NCBI RefSeq assembly: GCF_019236475.1
Contig: NZ_JAFAIX010000003.1
Span: forward strand, 62,001-126,000
DNA: 64,000 nt
Origin: Chitinophaga sp.
GTDB lineage: Bacteria; Bacteroidota; Bacteroidia; Chitinophagales; Chitinophagaceae
Direction of reading: 5' to 3'
Shown here: in pieces, positions 53,627 through 62,695 of the stretch
Position numbering within the stretch: position 1 is the first letter of the stretch
Layout: each line of letters starts with the position of its first letter
Position numbers and translations under genes: made by a program
The notes under the pieces: model-generated
What the model saw: the letters and a program-made list of their open reading frames with translations, nothing else
The model's database searches: none
What the model was told of the DNA's origin: nothing

Positions 53627-54874
53627 ATGGAACATATTGCTAACATAGGAACCACCACACTAGATGTTGCCGCTATCAGGAAAGATTTTCCTATCCTGCA
53701 ACAGTTGGTGCACGGCAAACCGCTGGTATATCTCGATAATGGTGCTACCACGCAAAAGCCGCAAGTGGTAATAGATACAATAGAACGTTACTACGAAACA
53801 TATAATAGCAATGTGCACCGTGGTGTACATCATCTGAGCCAGGTGGCAACCGATGCATATGAAAAAGCCCGCCAGATCGTGGCTGGATATATCAATGCAC
53901 CTAATGCCAACCAAGTTATCTTCACAAAAGGTACTACCGATGGTATCAACCTCGTAGCCAACGCCATGAGCCGCCGCTTCCTCAAAAAAGGAGACAGCGT
54001 GATCATTTCCGCTATGGAACATCACTCCAATATTGTTCCTTGGCAGATGGCTTGTGAAGATACCGGCGCTACCCTGAAAGTAATCCCTATCAACGATAAG
54101 GGCGAACTCCTCATGGATGCGTACGAGGCCATGCTCGATGATACCGTTAAAATTGTAGCTGTAACTTATGTTTCCAATACCATGGGTACCATCAATCCCG
54201 TGGAAGATATCATCACGCTGGCGCATGCACGAAATATTCCGGTACTGATCGATGCCGCACAGGCTATCCAGCACCTGACCATAGACGTGCAAGCGCTGCA
54301 ACCGGATTTTGTTGTATTCTCCGGCCATAAAATCTATGCCCCTACCGGCATCGGTGTACTCTACGGTACTTCCGAATGGCTCAACAAACTGCCTCCTTAC
54401 CAAGGCGGTGGAGATATGATTAAAACCGTTACTTTCGAAAAAACAACTTATAATGAGCTGCCCTATAAATTCGAAGCTGGTACCCCAAATATTGCGGGTG
54501 CTATCGGATTGGGTGCAGCCATTGAATATCTGCAGCATATCGGCATTCCGGCTATCCAGCAATGGGAAGAGGAATTAACCGCCTACGCTGTGGATCAGCT
54601 CCGCCAGATAGACGGCCTCCGTTTTATCGGCGATGCTGCCCACAGAAGCGGCGCGATCTCCTTCCTGGTGCACAACATCCACCCATTCGATATGGGCGAA
54701 CTGCTGGACCAACAAGGAATTGCCGTTAGAACCGGACACCATTGCACCGAACCACTCATGGACCGCTTTCAAATTCCAGGTACCGTTAGGGCCTCCCTGA
54801 CTTTCTATAATACCATGGAAGAAATTGATAAGCTGGTGGCCGGTGTGAAACGTGCCAGCAAAATGCTGCTGTAA
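53627..54874 (+). CDS. sufS: SufS cysteine desulfurase (group II)
   Basis: The 415-residue PLP enzyme starts with DFPILQQLVHGKPLVYLDNGAT. The PLP lysine is Lys235 in FSGHKIYAPTG and the catalytic Cys373 lies in RTGHHCTEP. It takes sulfur from cysteine and passes it to SufE, which follows 10 bases later. Confidence 0.97.
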   Translation: MEHIANIGTTTLDVAAIRKDFPILQQLVHGKPLVYLDNGATTQKPQVVIDTIERYYETYNSNVHRGVHHLSQVATDAYEKARQIVAGYINAPNANQVIFTKGTTDGINLVANAMSRRFLKKGDSVIISAMEHHSNIVPWQMACEDTGATLKVIPINDKGELLMDAYEAMLDDTVKIVAVTYVSNTMGTINPVEDIITLAHARNIPVLIDAAQAIQHLTIDVQALQPDFVVFSGHKIYAPTGIGVLYGTSEWLNKLPPYQGGGDMIKTVTFEKTTYNELPYKFEAGTPNIAGAIGLGAAIEYLQHIGIPAIQQWEEELTAYAVDQLRQIDGLRFIGDAAHRSGAISFLVHNIHPFDMGELLDQQGIAVRTGHHCTEPLMDRFQIPGTVRASLTFYNTMEEIDKLVAGVKRASKMLL

Positions 54875-54884
54875 ATTGGGCATC

Positions 54885-55313
54885 ATGACGATCAAAGAAA
54901 AACAAGACGAGGTAATTGACGATTTTTCCTTCATGGAAAACTGGGAAGATAAATATGAATATATCATCCAGTTGGGAAAAGAACTGCCCCTCATTCCGGA
55001 AGAATTCAAAACAAGCGATAACCTGATCAAAGGCTGCCAATCCCGCGTATGGCTGCACACAGAACTCAAAGACGGTCAACTCATCTTTACCGCCGATTCT
55101 GATGCCGTTATCACAAAAGGACTCGTAAGCCTCATGATCTCCGTACTTTCCGGCCATACGCCGAAGGAAATCGCGGACGCAGAAATATTTTTTATCGACG
55201 CTATCGGTTTGAGCAGTCATCTCTCCCCTACCCGTTCCAACGGTCTGCTGAGTATGCTGAAACAAATGAAACTTTATTCCGTAGCCTACCAGGCGAAAAT
55301 CAATCAGCAATGA
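54885..55313 (+). CDS. sufE: SufE sulfur acceptor
   Basis: The product is 142 residues from the ATG at 54885; an in-frame GTG at 54852 lies inside sufS and adds an unrelated N-terminus. The sulfur-accepting Cys51 is in KGCQSRVW, the same position as in E. coli SufE. It takes persulfide from SufS and enhances its activity. Its stop overlaps the start of the sufT-like gene by 4 bases (ATGA). Confidence 0.96.
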   Translation: MTIKEKQDEVIDDFSFMENWEDKYEYIIQLGKELPLIPEEFKTSDNLIKGCQSRVWLHTELKDGQLIFTADSDAVITKGLVSLMISVLSGHTPKEIADAEIFFIDAIGLSSHLSPTRSNGLLSMLKQMKLYSVAYQAKINQQ

Positions 55314-55621
55314 GTGAATCAACATTAAGGGATCAGATAGAAGAACAACTCCGCACCGTTTATGACCCGGAAATTCCGGTGAATATCTGGGAACTAGGAC
55401 TGGTATATGCCATTAAAATCAAAGACGATAATAGCGTTGGTATTGATATGACCCTTACCGCTCCCGGATGTCCCGTTGCCGGAGATATCATCCGCGAAGT
55501 GGAAGAAAAGGTCAGAAACCTGGAAAGTGTGACCGATGTACACGTCCACCTTACCTTCGATCCACCATGGACAAAGGAAATGATGAGCGAAGAAGCCAAG
55601 CTGGAACTGGGTTTCCTCTAA
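55310..55621 (+). CDS. sufT: SufT-like DUF59/MIP18 family Fe-S maturation factor
   Basis: The 103-residue product carries the family motifs DPEIPVNIWELGLVY (19-33), TAPGCPVAGDI with the conserved Cys54, and VTDVHVHLTFDPPWT. It is a small auxiliary factor that helps deliver Fe-S clusters to targets. Translational coupling with sufE (4-base overlap) places it as the last suf gene. The next 216 bases hold no clear gene. Confidence 0.93.
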   Translation: MSESTLRDQIEEQLRTVYDPEIPVNIWELGLVYAIKIKDDNSVGIDMTLTAPGCPVAGDIIREVEEKVRNLESVTDVHVHLTFDPPWTKEMMSEEAKLELGFL

Positions 55622-55837
55622 TCAACTCCTCTATTTTTATAAAATTTATTGCCATTTATCAGATAGTCCCCAAAAGACATTTGATATTTGGCTTTTTTAT
55701 TTTTCGATTTTCTTTAATTTGTGACCGATTTTGCTTCAAGTAGGCATTATATGTATAACTTAATTTTTTAATCTTTAAAACCGCTATCCGCGGCAACAAG
55801 CAGAGAAGACTAACTAAACAGAACCTATTTAGACCTT

Positions 55838-58759
55838 ATGCCATATACAGAGGAAGCGACACAACCAATTATCGAAAGACTGAAAAAAAGGTTCTTCCAG
55901 CATGCGAATGAAACCACGATCGTGTCGATCCATCTGTTCCTGACCGGCAGACAAGCCGCTGTTCCCTCTCTGACCACCACAGACGAAATAGCAATGGCAG
56001 GCGCCTTTATCCCCCTGCTACAGCTCCCGGACCAATGGAATGACAACGACCAGTTGGTATTACAGTTACTATCCGAACCACAGGTATGGGAGAAAAATGA
56101 GCATGATTTCCTGAAGCATATGATCCCTATGCTAGATATGCCAGGCAGCTCCTCCTCTATTGTACAGCGATTCAGCAATTTTACCCACTTCCTGCAGCAA
56201 CAGGGCTATTCCCCTGAGAAAATCGGCTCCATGATGATCCTTTATTCCAATTATGGCGATAATATGGACCTCATGCCGCTGAAATTTTCGCCCCTGCGAA
56301 AATTCCTACAGGATCTGCTTAGATCAACGGATCAACTGACAATACAACCATACCTTCAAAGATGGTATCAGCAAAACTGGAACTCCCTGTTCTTTCGACT
56401 CCTTAGTAGGAGTCATCCCGACCATGAAATGAATTACCTGGAAGCCAAACTCCTGCAACAACTTCCGGGATACCTTCACAGTGAACTAGCCAATACCTTA
56501 TTACAGCACAACTTCAGTAAATATGAACCGTTGCTGCTGCAAATCGCTACTGCCGCCGCCAACGCAGGATCGGTGGCCGTACGCCTGGGCGTTCATCTCG
56601 CCCTCACCAATTTCCAACCTGAAACCTATCAGGCGAATTTACTCCCGCTATTCCGGCAATACCTGGAAGATTTTACTTCCCATCAGCCGGAGGTAGAAGG
56701 ATACGCTACTACCCTGCTGCATGCGGACGACCGCCGCAGTTATCCATTAAGCGTCATCGCCCTGCATGGCTTGCTCCAACAAGACCCTGCCGCCGGTACC
56801 GCTTACCTGGAACAGTTCATCCGTGAAAAACGCATGATCCAGGGAGAATGCTTCGATATCCTCGGCCAACAACCGCAACAACAAGTACTACCTATCCTGT
56901 TGAATGCACTGGAAAACGGCTACGATATCAAACTGCTACTACCCGTACTGGACCAACATGATCCCGCTGCTTTTGCGGACCAGCTATGGCCATATACCTT
57001 GCATAAACTGAAATCAGTACGCATGGCAGTAGCTACCCTGTTGGCACGAGACCCACAGGCTTATAACAAAGCCGCTGATCTCCTTCAGCATAAAAAGGCG
57101 GAACAGCGATTGGCAGCTACGCTCATCCTTTGCAGTATCAATACGCCAGCAGCACGTACCCTCATTCAGGAGGCCCTCCACAATGAGATCAACGACGATG
57201 CACGTGATATGATGCTGGAAACCTTGGGCAATACCATCCAGTATTCAGCAGATATGGAAACGGTCAATTACCTGATCGCTTCTGCCGCCAGCAGACATAA
57301 ACTGTCCCGCCCACTGGAGAAATGGCTGGATGACCAATCCCTCCCTCTCCTGTGGACTACAGACGGTACACAGCTTCCCCTCGAGGCTACCCGCTTCCTC
57401 CTGTACCGCATGTCCAGGATTAAAGAAATGGGCGCCGACGTAGAGGCGAGACCGTTACTCCGCCTGCTCGACAAAACACGCAATGATGATTTTGCTGTGG
57501 CACTGTTCAATCTGTACGAACAACATGAAGGTGATACCAGACTGAAATTCCTCCTCGCTACCGCAGCGCTCACCGGTCATAAACAACTGGCGACTGCTTT
57601 ACAGGATAATATCGCAGACTGGATTAAACATCGCCGTCCTCGTCAGGCGGAACATGGCCTGGCCGCATTGGCCCTCCATGCCGGCAGCAAATCACTTCAA
57701 ATAGTAGAATACTACGCTAATAAATATGTTACCAGGAAAGTAGCGCTGGGTGCAGCCGCCAGAACTGCGCTGACCCGCGCCGCCGAAGAACTGGGACTCA
57801 CCCTCCATGAACTGGGCGACAAAGCCGTTCCTGACCTGGATTTTGAAGGGCGATACAAGCCATTCGATATGAAAGGCGATACCTGGAAAGGATTTGTAGA
57901 TCTTAACTTCCGCATCGCTTACCTGAATCGCAAAAACAGACGTCCGAAAACGCCGCCTGTAGCTGCCGCTCCAGAAACCAAACGTTTCTTTAAATCCTTG
58001 CAGAAACAACTGCCGGATATGGCTATTGCACAAACGAAGCGATTGGAACAGTTCCTCGTCAATCAGCGCAACTGGACAGCCAAACAATGGTTGGAACTGT
58101 TCCTGCAAAACCCGTTGATGTTTGTATTTGCCAACAGATTGGTATGGGCAGTATATGATGAAGCAGGCCAATTGATGACCACCTTCAGATGCACCGAAGA
58201 ATCCCGTCTGCACAGTGTTTCGGGAGCTGAAATACATTTACCAGAATATGCCACCGTAAGATTGCTCCATCCATTGCAACTGGATGAAACCAGTTTGCAA
58301 CAGTGGAGACAGCATCTCTCGGTAAACAATATCGTTCCTGCATTCAATCAGTTGGATAGAAACACCACGCTGTTAACGCCACAGCAACGGTTTCAGACAC
58401 AAATCAACGATTTCGAAGATATAGTGATGGAGCAAGAAGCACTTATCCTCCATCTCCAGGAAAAAGGCTGGCTGCCCGCCATCAATGAAGAAGGAAATTT
58501 ATACGCCTTCACCAAAACCGACGATATACAACAGGTAACCGCCACCGTGGATGTATTCAGCATATACCACGCATCCGGTATCCAGTGCAAACTGGGTAAC
58601 CTGTACTTCACAGAAATATTACAGGAGTCAGCATCCGTCAGCAGCACCCATCCGGTGGCTGCTGACCGCCTACTCCCCTTCCTGAAAGTGGCGCCTATCT
58701 TCTGGGCAGAAGCCATAGCAGATATTGCCAGCGCCCGCATAAAGAGCGCACTCGTGTAA
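55838..58759 (+). CDS. Large DUF4132 domain protein with helical-repeat body
   Basis: The 973-residue cytoplasmic protein has no signal peptide. The N-terminal two thirds is Leu/Gln-rich and built of HEAT-like helical repeats. The C-terminal region (about 650-970) matches the DUF4132 pattern: tail segment QQWRQHLSVNNIVPAFNQLDRNT and preceding FANRLVWAVYDEAGQL. The related E. coli proteins also carry a WGR domain, which is not visible here. The function of the family is unknown. The gene stands alone: 216 bases after the suf operon and 70 bases before the GH20 gene, all in the same direction. Confidence 0.8.
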   Translation: MPYTEEATQPIIERLKKRFFQHANETTIVSIHLFLTGRQAAVPSLTTTDEIAMAGAFIPLLQLPDQWNDNDQLVLQLLSEPQVWEKNEHDFLKHMIPMLDMPGSSSSIVQRFSNFTHFLQQQGYSPEKIGSMMILYSNYGDNMDLMPLKFSPLRKFLQDLLRSTDQLTIQPYLQRWYQQNWNSLFFRLLSRSHPDHEMNYLEAKLLQQLPGYLHSELANTLLQHNFSKYEPLLLQIATAAANAGSVAVRLGVHLALTNFQPETYQANLLPLFRQYLEDFTSHQPEVEGYATTLLHADDRRSYPLSVIALHGLLQQDPAAGTAYLEQFIREKRMIQGECFDILGQQPQQQVLPILLNALENGYDIKLLLPVLDQHDPAAFADQLWPYTLHKLKSVRMAVATLLARDPQAYNKAADLLQHKKAEQRLAATLILCSINTPAARTLIQEALHNEINDDARDMMLETLGNTIQYSADMETVNYLIASAASRHKLSRPLEKWLDDQSLPLLWTTDGTQLPLEATRFLLYRMSRIKEMGADVEARPLLRLLDKTRNDDFAVALFNLYEQHEGDTRLKFLLATAALTGHKQLATALQDNIADWIKHRRPRQAEHGLAALALHAGSKSLQIVEYYANKYVTRKVALGAAARTALTRAAEELGLTLHELGDKAVPDLDFEGRYKPFDMKGDTWKGFVDLNFRIAYLNRKNRRPKTPPVAAAPETKRFFKSLQKQLPDMAIAQTKRLEQFLVNQRNWTAKQWLELFLQNPLMFVFANRLVWAVYDEAGQLMTTFRCTEESRLHSVSGAEIHLPEYATVRLLHPLQLDETSLQQWRQHLSVNNIVPAFNQLDRNTTLLTPQQRFQTQINDFEDIVMEQEALILHLQEKGWLPAINEEGNLYAFTKTDDIQQVTATVDVFSIYHASGIQCKLGNLYFTEILQESASVSSTHPVAADRLLPFLKVAPIFWAEAIADIASARIKSALV

Positions 58760-58829
58760 AAGTTCAGCCTGCATACGGAGATTATTTGTAATTTTTGCCT
58801 TTGGAAATTACTTATAACCTCCATTTATC

Positions 58830-60404
58830 ATGCAGACAATAAGGCAAATGCTGGCAGCACTCACCGCGCTCTTTTGCGCTACCACACAGCTCTACGCAGT
58901 GAACATCATTCCACGACCTTCGGAAGTCAAAACCACTGGTACCACCTTTTCACTCACCGATCAAACCGCTATCATCGCCGGTAAAAGCGCCAGCGAAGCG
59001 GGTTTCCTCCAACAAACACTGGCCACTGAATATGGATTGCACCTCAGCGCCGCCAGTAATGCTGCTTCCAATTATATCCGCCTCGATCTTCAGCCCCAAT
59101 TAGCCCAGGAACTGGGACAAGAAGGCTATACCCTCCATACGGATAATACCGGCGTAGTCATCACCGCCGCTACCAATACAGGCATATTTTATGGTATCCA
59201 ATCTTTAAGGCAAATTATAAATGCTAACGGTAATATCTATACGATTTCAGGAGTAGACATAAAAGATAAGCCCCGCTTCGGCTGGAGAGCCTTTATGCTA
59301 GACGAAGCCCGTCATTTCAAAGGAGTAGCCACTGTCAAACAACTGCTGGATGAAATGGCCCTCCTGAAAATGAATACTTTCCACTGGCACCTGACAGATG
59401 ATCAGGGCTGGAGAATAGAAATTAAAAAGTATCCACTACTGACCAAGATTGGCAGTCACCGCGATTCTTCGCAGACAGCCTTTGGCAGCAAGGTATACCG
59501 ACTGGTTCCTCACGGTGGCTACTATACGCAGGAACAGATAAAAGATATTATTCAATACGCCACCGAAAGGCATATCAACATTGTTCCAGAAATTGAAATG
59601 CCAGGTCATGCCAGTGCTGCTATTGCCGCTTATCCTTGGCTGGGCACCCGCCACGAACAGATTGCAGTTCCCGCGCAGTTTGGTGTGCATTATAACGTTT
59701 TCAATGTAACAGATCCAAAAGTGATCGGATTTTTACAGGACGTACTGCAGGAAGTAATGACGCTCTTTCCATCCAAAGTGATACACATCGGTGGAGATGA
59801 AGTAAAATATGACCAGTGGAAAGCTGATTCCACTGTAGTGAAATATATGCGGGATCATCATCTCAACTCCCCCGCCGATCTCCAAATTGCATTTACTAAT
59901 AGTATTTCCAATTACCTGGCCGACAACAACCGCAGAATGATGGGCTGGAATGAAATCATGGGCGTAAAACTCCACGAATATAATGATGCCAACGATGTTG
60001 CAGGTACGGAAAAACTAGCGCCACAAACAATTGTACACTTCTGGAAAGGAGAGCTCTCGCTCATCCGAGATGCCGTTTCCAAAGGCTATGATGTCGTAAA
60101 CTCTTATCACTCCTATACATACCTGGATTACGATTTCAAACTGGATAAAGCCTATGGCTTTGATCCAATACCAACTGGACTGGAACCACAATACCAATCG
60201 AAAATCCTTGGATTTGGCTGCCAAATGTGGGGTGAATTTATCCCGGATGCACAAAGCATGAATGTACGCGTATATCCGCGCCTGGCCGCCTATGCAGAAG
60301 TTGGATGGACACAACCCGCCAATAAAAACTATACTGCATTCCAGCAGGCATTAGGCTATTTCTACGCACGTTGGAAGAAAGCAGGTATCAACTACGGTCA
60401 ATAA
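58830..60404 (+). CDS. Exported GH20 beta-N-acetylhexosaminidase
   Basis: The 524-residue product has a signal peptide (cleavage near QLYAVN, about 23). A GH20b alpha/beta domain (about 25-145) precedes the catalytic TIM barrel, which begins KPRFGWRAFMLDEARHF and contains FHWHLTDDQGWRIEIKKYP. The catalytic pair is Asp323-Glu324 in HIGGDEVKYDQW. It should remove terminal GlcNAc or GalNAc from chitin or glycoprotein oligosaccharides in the periplasm. The C-terminal domains seen in longer GH20 enzymes are absent. A hairpin terminator follows. Confidence 0.96.
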   Translation: MQTIRQMLAALTALFCATTQLYAVNIIPRPSEVKTTGTTFSLTDQTAIIAGKSASEAGFLQQTLATEYGLHLSAASNAASNYIRLDLQPQLAQELGQEGYTLHTDNTGVVITAATNTGIFYGIQSLRQIINANGNIYTISGVDIKDKPRFGWRAFMLDEARHFKGVATVKQLLDEMALLKMNTFHWHLTDDQGWRIEIKKYPLLTKIGSHRDSSQTAFGSKVYRLVPHGGYYTQEQIKDIIQYATERHINIVPEIEMPGHASAAIAAYPWLGTRHEQIAVPAQFGVHYNVFNVTDPKVIGFLQDVLQEVMTLFPSKVIHIGGDEVKYDQWKADSTVVKYMRDHHLNSPADLQIAFTNSISNYLADNNRRMMGWNEIMGVKLHEYNDANDVAGTEKLAPQTIVHFWKGELSLIRDAVSKGYDVVNSYHSYTYLDYDFKLDKAYGFDPIPTGLEPQYQSKILGFGCQMWGEFIPDAQSMNVRVYPRLAAYAEVGWTQPANKNYTAFQQALGYFYARWKKAGINYGQ

Positions 60405-60442
60405 TAAATCAGGCTAACAGAAAAATTAATGCGTTCCCGAAG

Positions 60443-60475
60443 TGGTTCCACCCTATAGTGGAACCATTTTCGTTT
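60443..60475 (+). terminator. Terminator after the GH20 gene
   Basis: A perfect 9-bp stem (60443-60451 with 60458-60466) with a 6-base loop is followed by a T-rich tract, 38 bases after the stop codon. Confidence 0.8.
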
Positions 60476-60635
60476 TGTTCCAGAGATAATCAAAATGATA
60501 ATTATTTAATCAATTTAATAATACATAAATAATTAATTTTCAATAACATTTGATTAACTTTTGACATGATTTTCGATAGGAAAAGCTCGCTACTTTTACG
60601 ATGTAAATTAATTTTTTAACCCAAAAACACGTTGT

Positions 60636-61181
60636 ATGTCGAATGATCAGATGCAAGTAATTTTAGGCGCTATTAAAGGATTGGATAACAAATTCACAGG
60701 TCTTCTGGACAAACAAGGTAAAGACCTTGAGCAAAGGATAATTTCCATGGACGAAAAATTTGAGAAAAAGTTTACCGCCATAGATCTCAGGTTTGATACC
60801 ATGGATCTTAGATTTGAAAGTATGGATCGTAGATTTGAAAGTATGGATCGTAGGTTTGAAAGTATGGATCAAAGGTTTGATACCATGGATCTTAGATTTG
60901 AAAGTATGGATCAAAGGTTTGATCGAATGGAGGGGAATATGAAAGCGATGGATGAGAAGTTTGAAACACGATTTGATTTCATGGAGGAGAGTATTAAACA
61001 AATGGATATCAAGTCTGAAAAACGATTTGATGGTCTGCAGGACGATATTAAGATGCTGGATGACAAATGTGAAAAACGATTTGATATCATTGATTATAGT
61101 ATCTTAGGAATGAGAACACATGTGCTCGAATTAGGCAAAAGATTGGATAGGCTTGAAATCCCGCGGATACAGAAAAATTGA
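60636..61181 (+). CDS. Coiled-coil protein made of seven-residue repeats
   Basis: The 181-residue product has no signal peptide or membrane segment. After an N-terminal QVILGAIKGLDNKF region, residues 49-97 are seven near-identical seven-residue units of the type MD.RF[ED][ST]. Looser copies of the same heptad continue to about residue 150. The Phe and Met positions repeat every seven residues, giving a long parallel coiled coil. The DNA is a 21-bp tandem repeat, so length variation between strains is likely. The gene stands alone between two terminators; the function is unknown. Confidence 0.78.
   Translation: MSNDQMQVILGAIKGLDNKFTGLLDKQGKDLEQRIISMDEKFEKKFTAIDLRFDTMDLRFESMDRRFESMDRRFESMDQRFDTMDLRFESMDQRFDRMEGNMKAMDEKFETRFDFMEESIKQMDIKSEKRFDGLQDDIKMLDDKCEKRFDIIDYSILGMRTHVLELGKRLDRLEIPRIQKN
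60780..60926 (+). repeat. 21-bp tandem repeat inside the coiled-coil gene
   Basis: Seven adjacent 21-base units start at 60780, 60801, 60822, 60843, 60864, 60885 and 60906. The three central units differ by one or two bases and all keep the reading frame. Confidence 0.9.
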
Positions 61182-61238
61182 ATGCCCTTAGTCAAAACGA
61201 AAAGTACAAAAAATCATAAGCCCTCCATAACCCAAAAG

Positions 61239-61281
61239 AATAGGACGCCTCCAGGATACCTGAGACGACGTCCTATTTTTG
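61239..61281 (+). terminator. Terminator after the coiled-coil gene
   Basis: A 9-bp outer stem (61239-61247 with 61269-61277) enclosing a smaller hairpin is followed by a run of T. It may also serve the convergent GH18 gene. Confidence 0.65.
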
Positions 61282-61356
61282 TATTACCACTTTTTCAGCC
61301 AGCCGTAACCCCTTCTACTTAAACGATTTAGCACTTAATTTTAAAACACTCCGCTA

Positions 61357-62301
61357 TCAAGGAGTATAAGTCACCTTACTACTGTAAAGCACCTGCGATA
61401 CGGCAGAGAAATAAGAAGCCTTATTCGTACTGGTTAGATTGTACCAGAGATAAACCCCATAGCCGTTGCTTTTCGTGGAATTTGCCAGGGATACGGCAGT
61501 ACTCTGGCTTGTACTCATAATATCTACGGCAGCAGGTGCCAACTGGCTTTTTGTGAGTCCCGCTACATTTGGAACGGAGAAAGAGCCATAGATGGCATTC
61601 CAGCTATAGTTCACAAAATCGCCTGCTTTCTGACCGCCATAAGACAAATAGGAAGCCGCAGGGCCATAGTAGTAGAAAGAAATAATCTTACCTGTGGGCA
61701 ACAGTGAACGGAGTTCGCTCAACAGGAATACAAAAGAACTGTCGTTAGGCTGTGGTGTACCATTCGTGCCATAATCGGCATATTCATCATCGAAATCGAT
61801 GCCATCTAATCCATAATAGGCAACAGTATCCGCCAGTTGCTGAGCGAAGTTATGCGCAGCAGTGCGACTCGTAAAATTCGAAATGCCAGCGCCTTGATGA
61901 TTCCCCAGGATAGACAGCAATACTTTCATGCCTTTGTTTTGCAAGGGAACGATCTGTGTGCTCTTGTTTACCAACACACTAGTTACCTGCGGGTTGTTAT
62001 ACAGGTAGGCCTGTTGTGTAGTGGTGTTGAAATTGATATTGGCCGCGAATATAATGGCAATATCAAAAAGCTGCTGGCCACCTGTAGTGAGGGTATATTT
62101 TCCCGTTTCTAACAGGCTATTGCTGTTAACCTCCACATAGCAGACAGATTTCCCGCCGGCTTTGGTGACAGATTCTGTATGGGCTTTAGGCGTTTGATCA
62201 GTCTGGGGAGCAAGGTCCTTTTTGCAGGATAGCATGCCCAGGATAACAATGGTAATGGCAGGCAGCACAACGCGCTGCAGTGCGTGGAATCGGAAGGTCA
62301 T
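61357..62301 (-). CDS. GH18 EndoH-like endo-beta-N-acetylglucosaminidase lipoprotein
   Basis: The 314-residue product has a lipoprotein signal peptide (GMLSC, Cys26). The single TIM barrel has the GH18 catalytic DxxDxDxE motif as DGIDFDDE (166-173), with Glu173 as acid. The layout (short barrel, VCYVEVNSN start, YYGLDGIDFDDEYADYG) fits EndoH/EndoF-type enzymes, which cut N-glycans between the two core GlcNAc residues, better than chitinases. Lipidation puts it on the outer membrane. It is a single-gene unit convergent with the coiled-coil gene. Confidence 0.88.
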   Translation of the reverse strand: MTFRFHALQRVVLPAITIVILGMLSCKKDLAPQTDQTPKAHTESVTKAGGKSVCYVEVNSNSLLETGKYTLTTGGQQLFDIAIIFAANINFNTTTQQAYLYNNPQVTSVLVNKSTQIVPLQNKGMKVLLSILGNHQGAGISNFTSRTAAHNFAQQLADTVAYYGLDGIDFDDEYADYGTNGTPQPNDSSFVFLLSELRSLLPTGKIISFYYYGPAASYLSYGGQKAGDFVNYSWNAIYGSFSVPNVAGLTKSQLAPAAVDIMSTSQSTAVSLANSTKSNGYGVYLWYNLTSTNKASYFSAVSQVLYSSKVTYTP

Positions 62302-62577
62302 GTTTAGATTTTTGATGGTTAATAAAAAAGGAAATCAGGATCGGATCATGGGATACGACTAACGGGTCTAACAGTGTGCTAAATTATCTCGACCAGAAAA
62401 ATGTGGAATTCGAATTCTTATACTGAATATAGCAAAAAATCGATAAAACAAGTAAAACGATTAAGCACAAGCCCACAAAGGATTTGGACACAGTTTAGCA
62501 AGCCATAGTTTTGTCTGCCTTAGCATTCACAGAAATGTATGCTAAACAACGGTAGGTATTAACGAAAAGGCTGTATC
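62302..62577. other. Intergenic region upstream of the GH18 gene
   Basis: Part of a 394-base gap. It is AT-rich and should contain the GH18 promoter, but no exact TAnnTTTG box is seen close to the start. No gene or RNA is recognisable. Confidence 0.4.
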
Positions 62578-62630
62578 AAAAAAAGAAGAAGGGTGTGACA
62601 TCTGCGACGTCACACCCTTCTTCTTTTTTT
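62578..62630 (-). terminator. Strong terminator after the pirin gene
   Basis: A perfect 22-bp inverted repeat (62578-62599 with 62609-62630) with a 9-base loop has A/T runs at both outer ends and a GGGTGTGAC/GTCACACCC core. It can end transcription in either direction; it follows the pirin gene by 66 bases. Confidence 0.88.
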
Positions 62631-62695
62631 TGTCACCTCAGGGCGACAGGCAAGAGATATTGCCTTCAATATGTAATGAGATATTTTTAGGGAGA

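Noticed and set aside
50542..54562. Long minus-strand frames opposite sufB, sufC, sufD and sufS (up to 341 codons)
   Set aside because: All are antisense to highly conserved suf genes, show no family motifs and arise from the codon bias of the sense genes.
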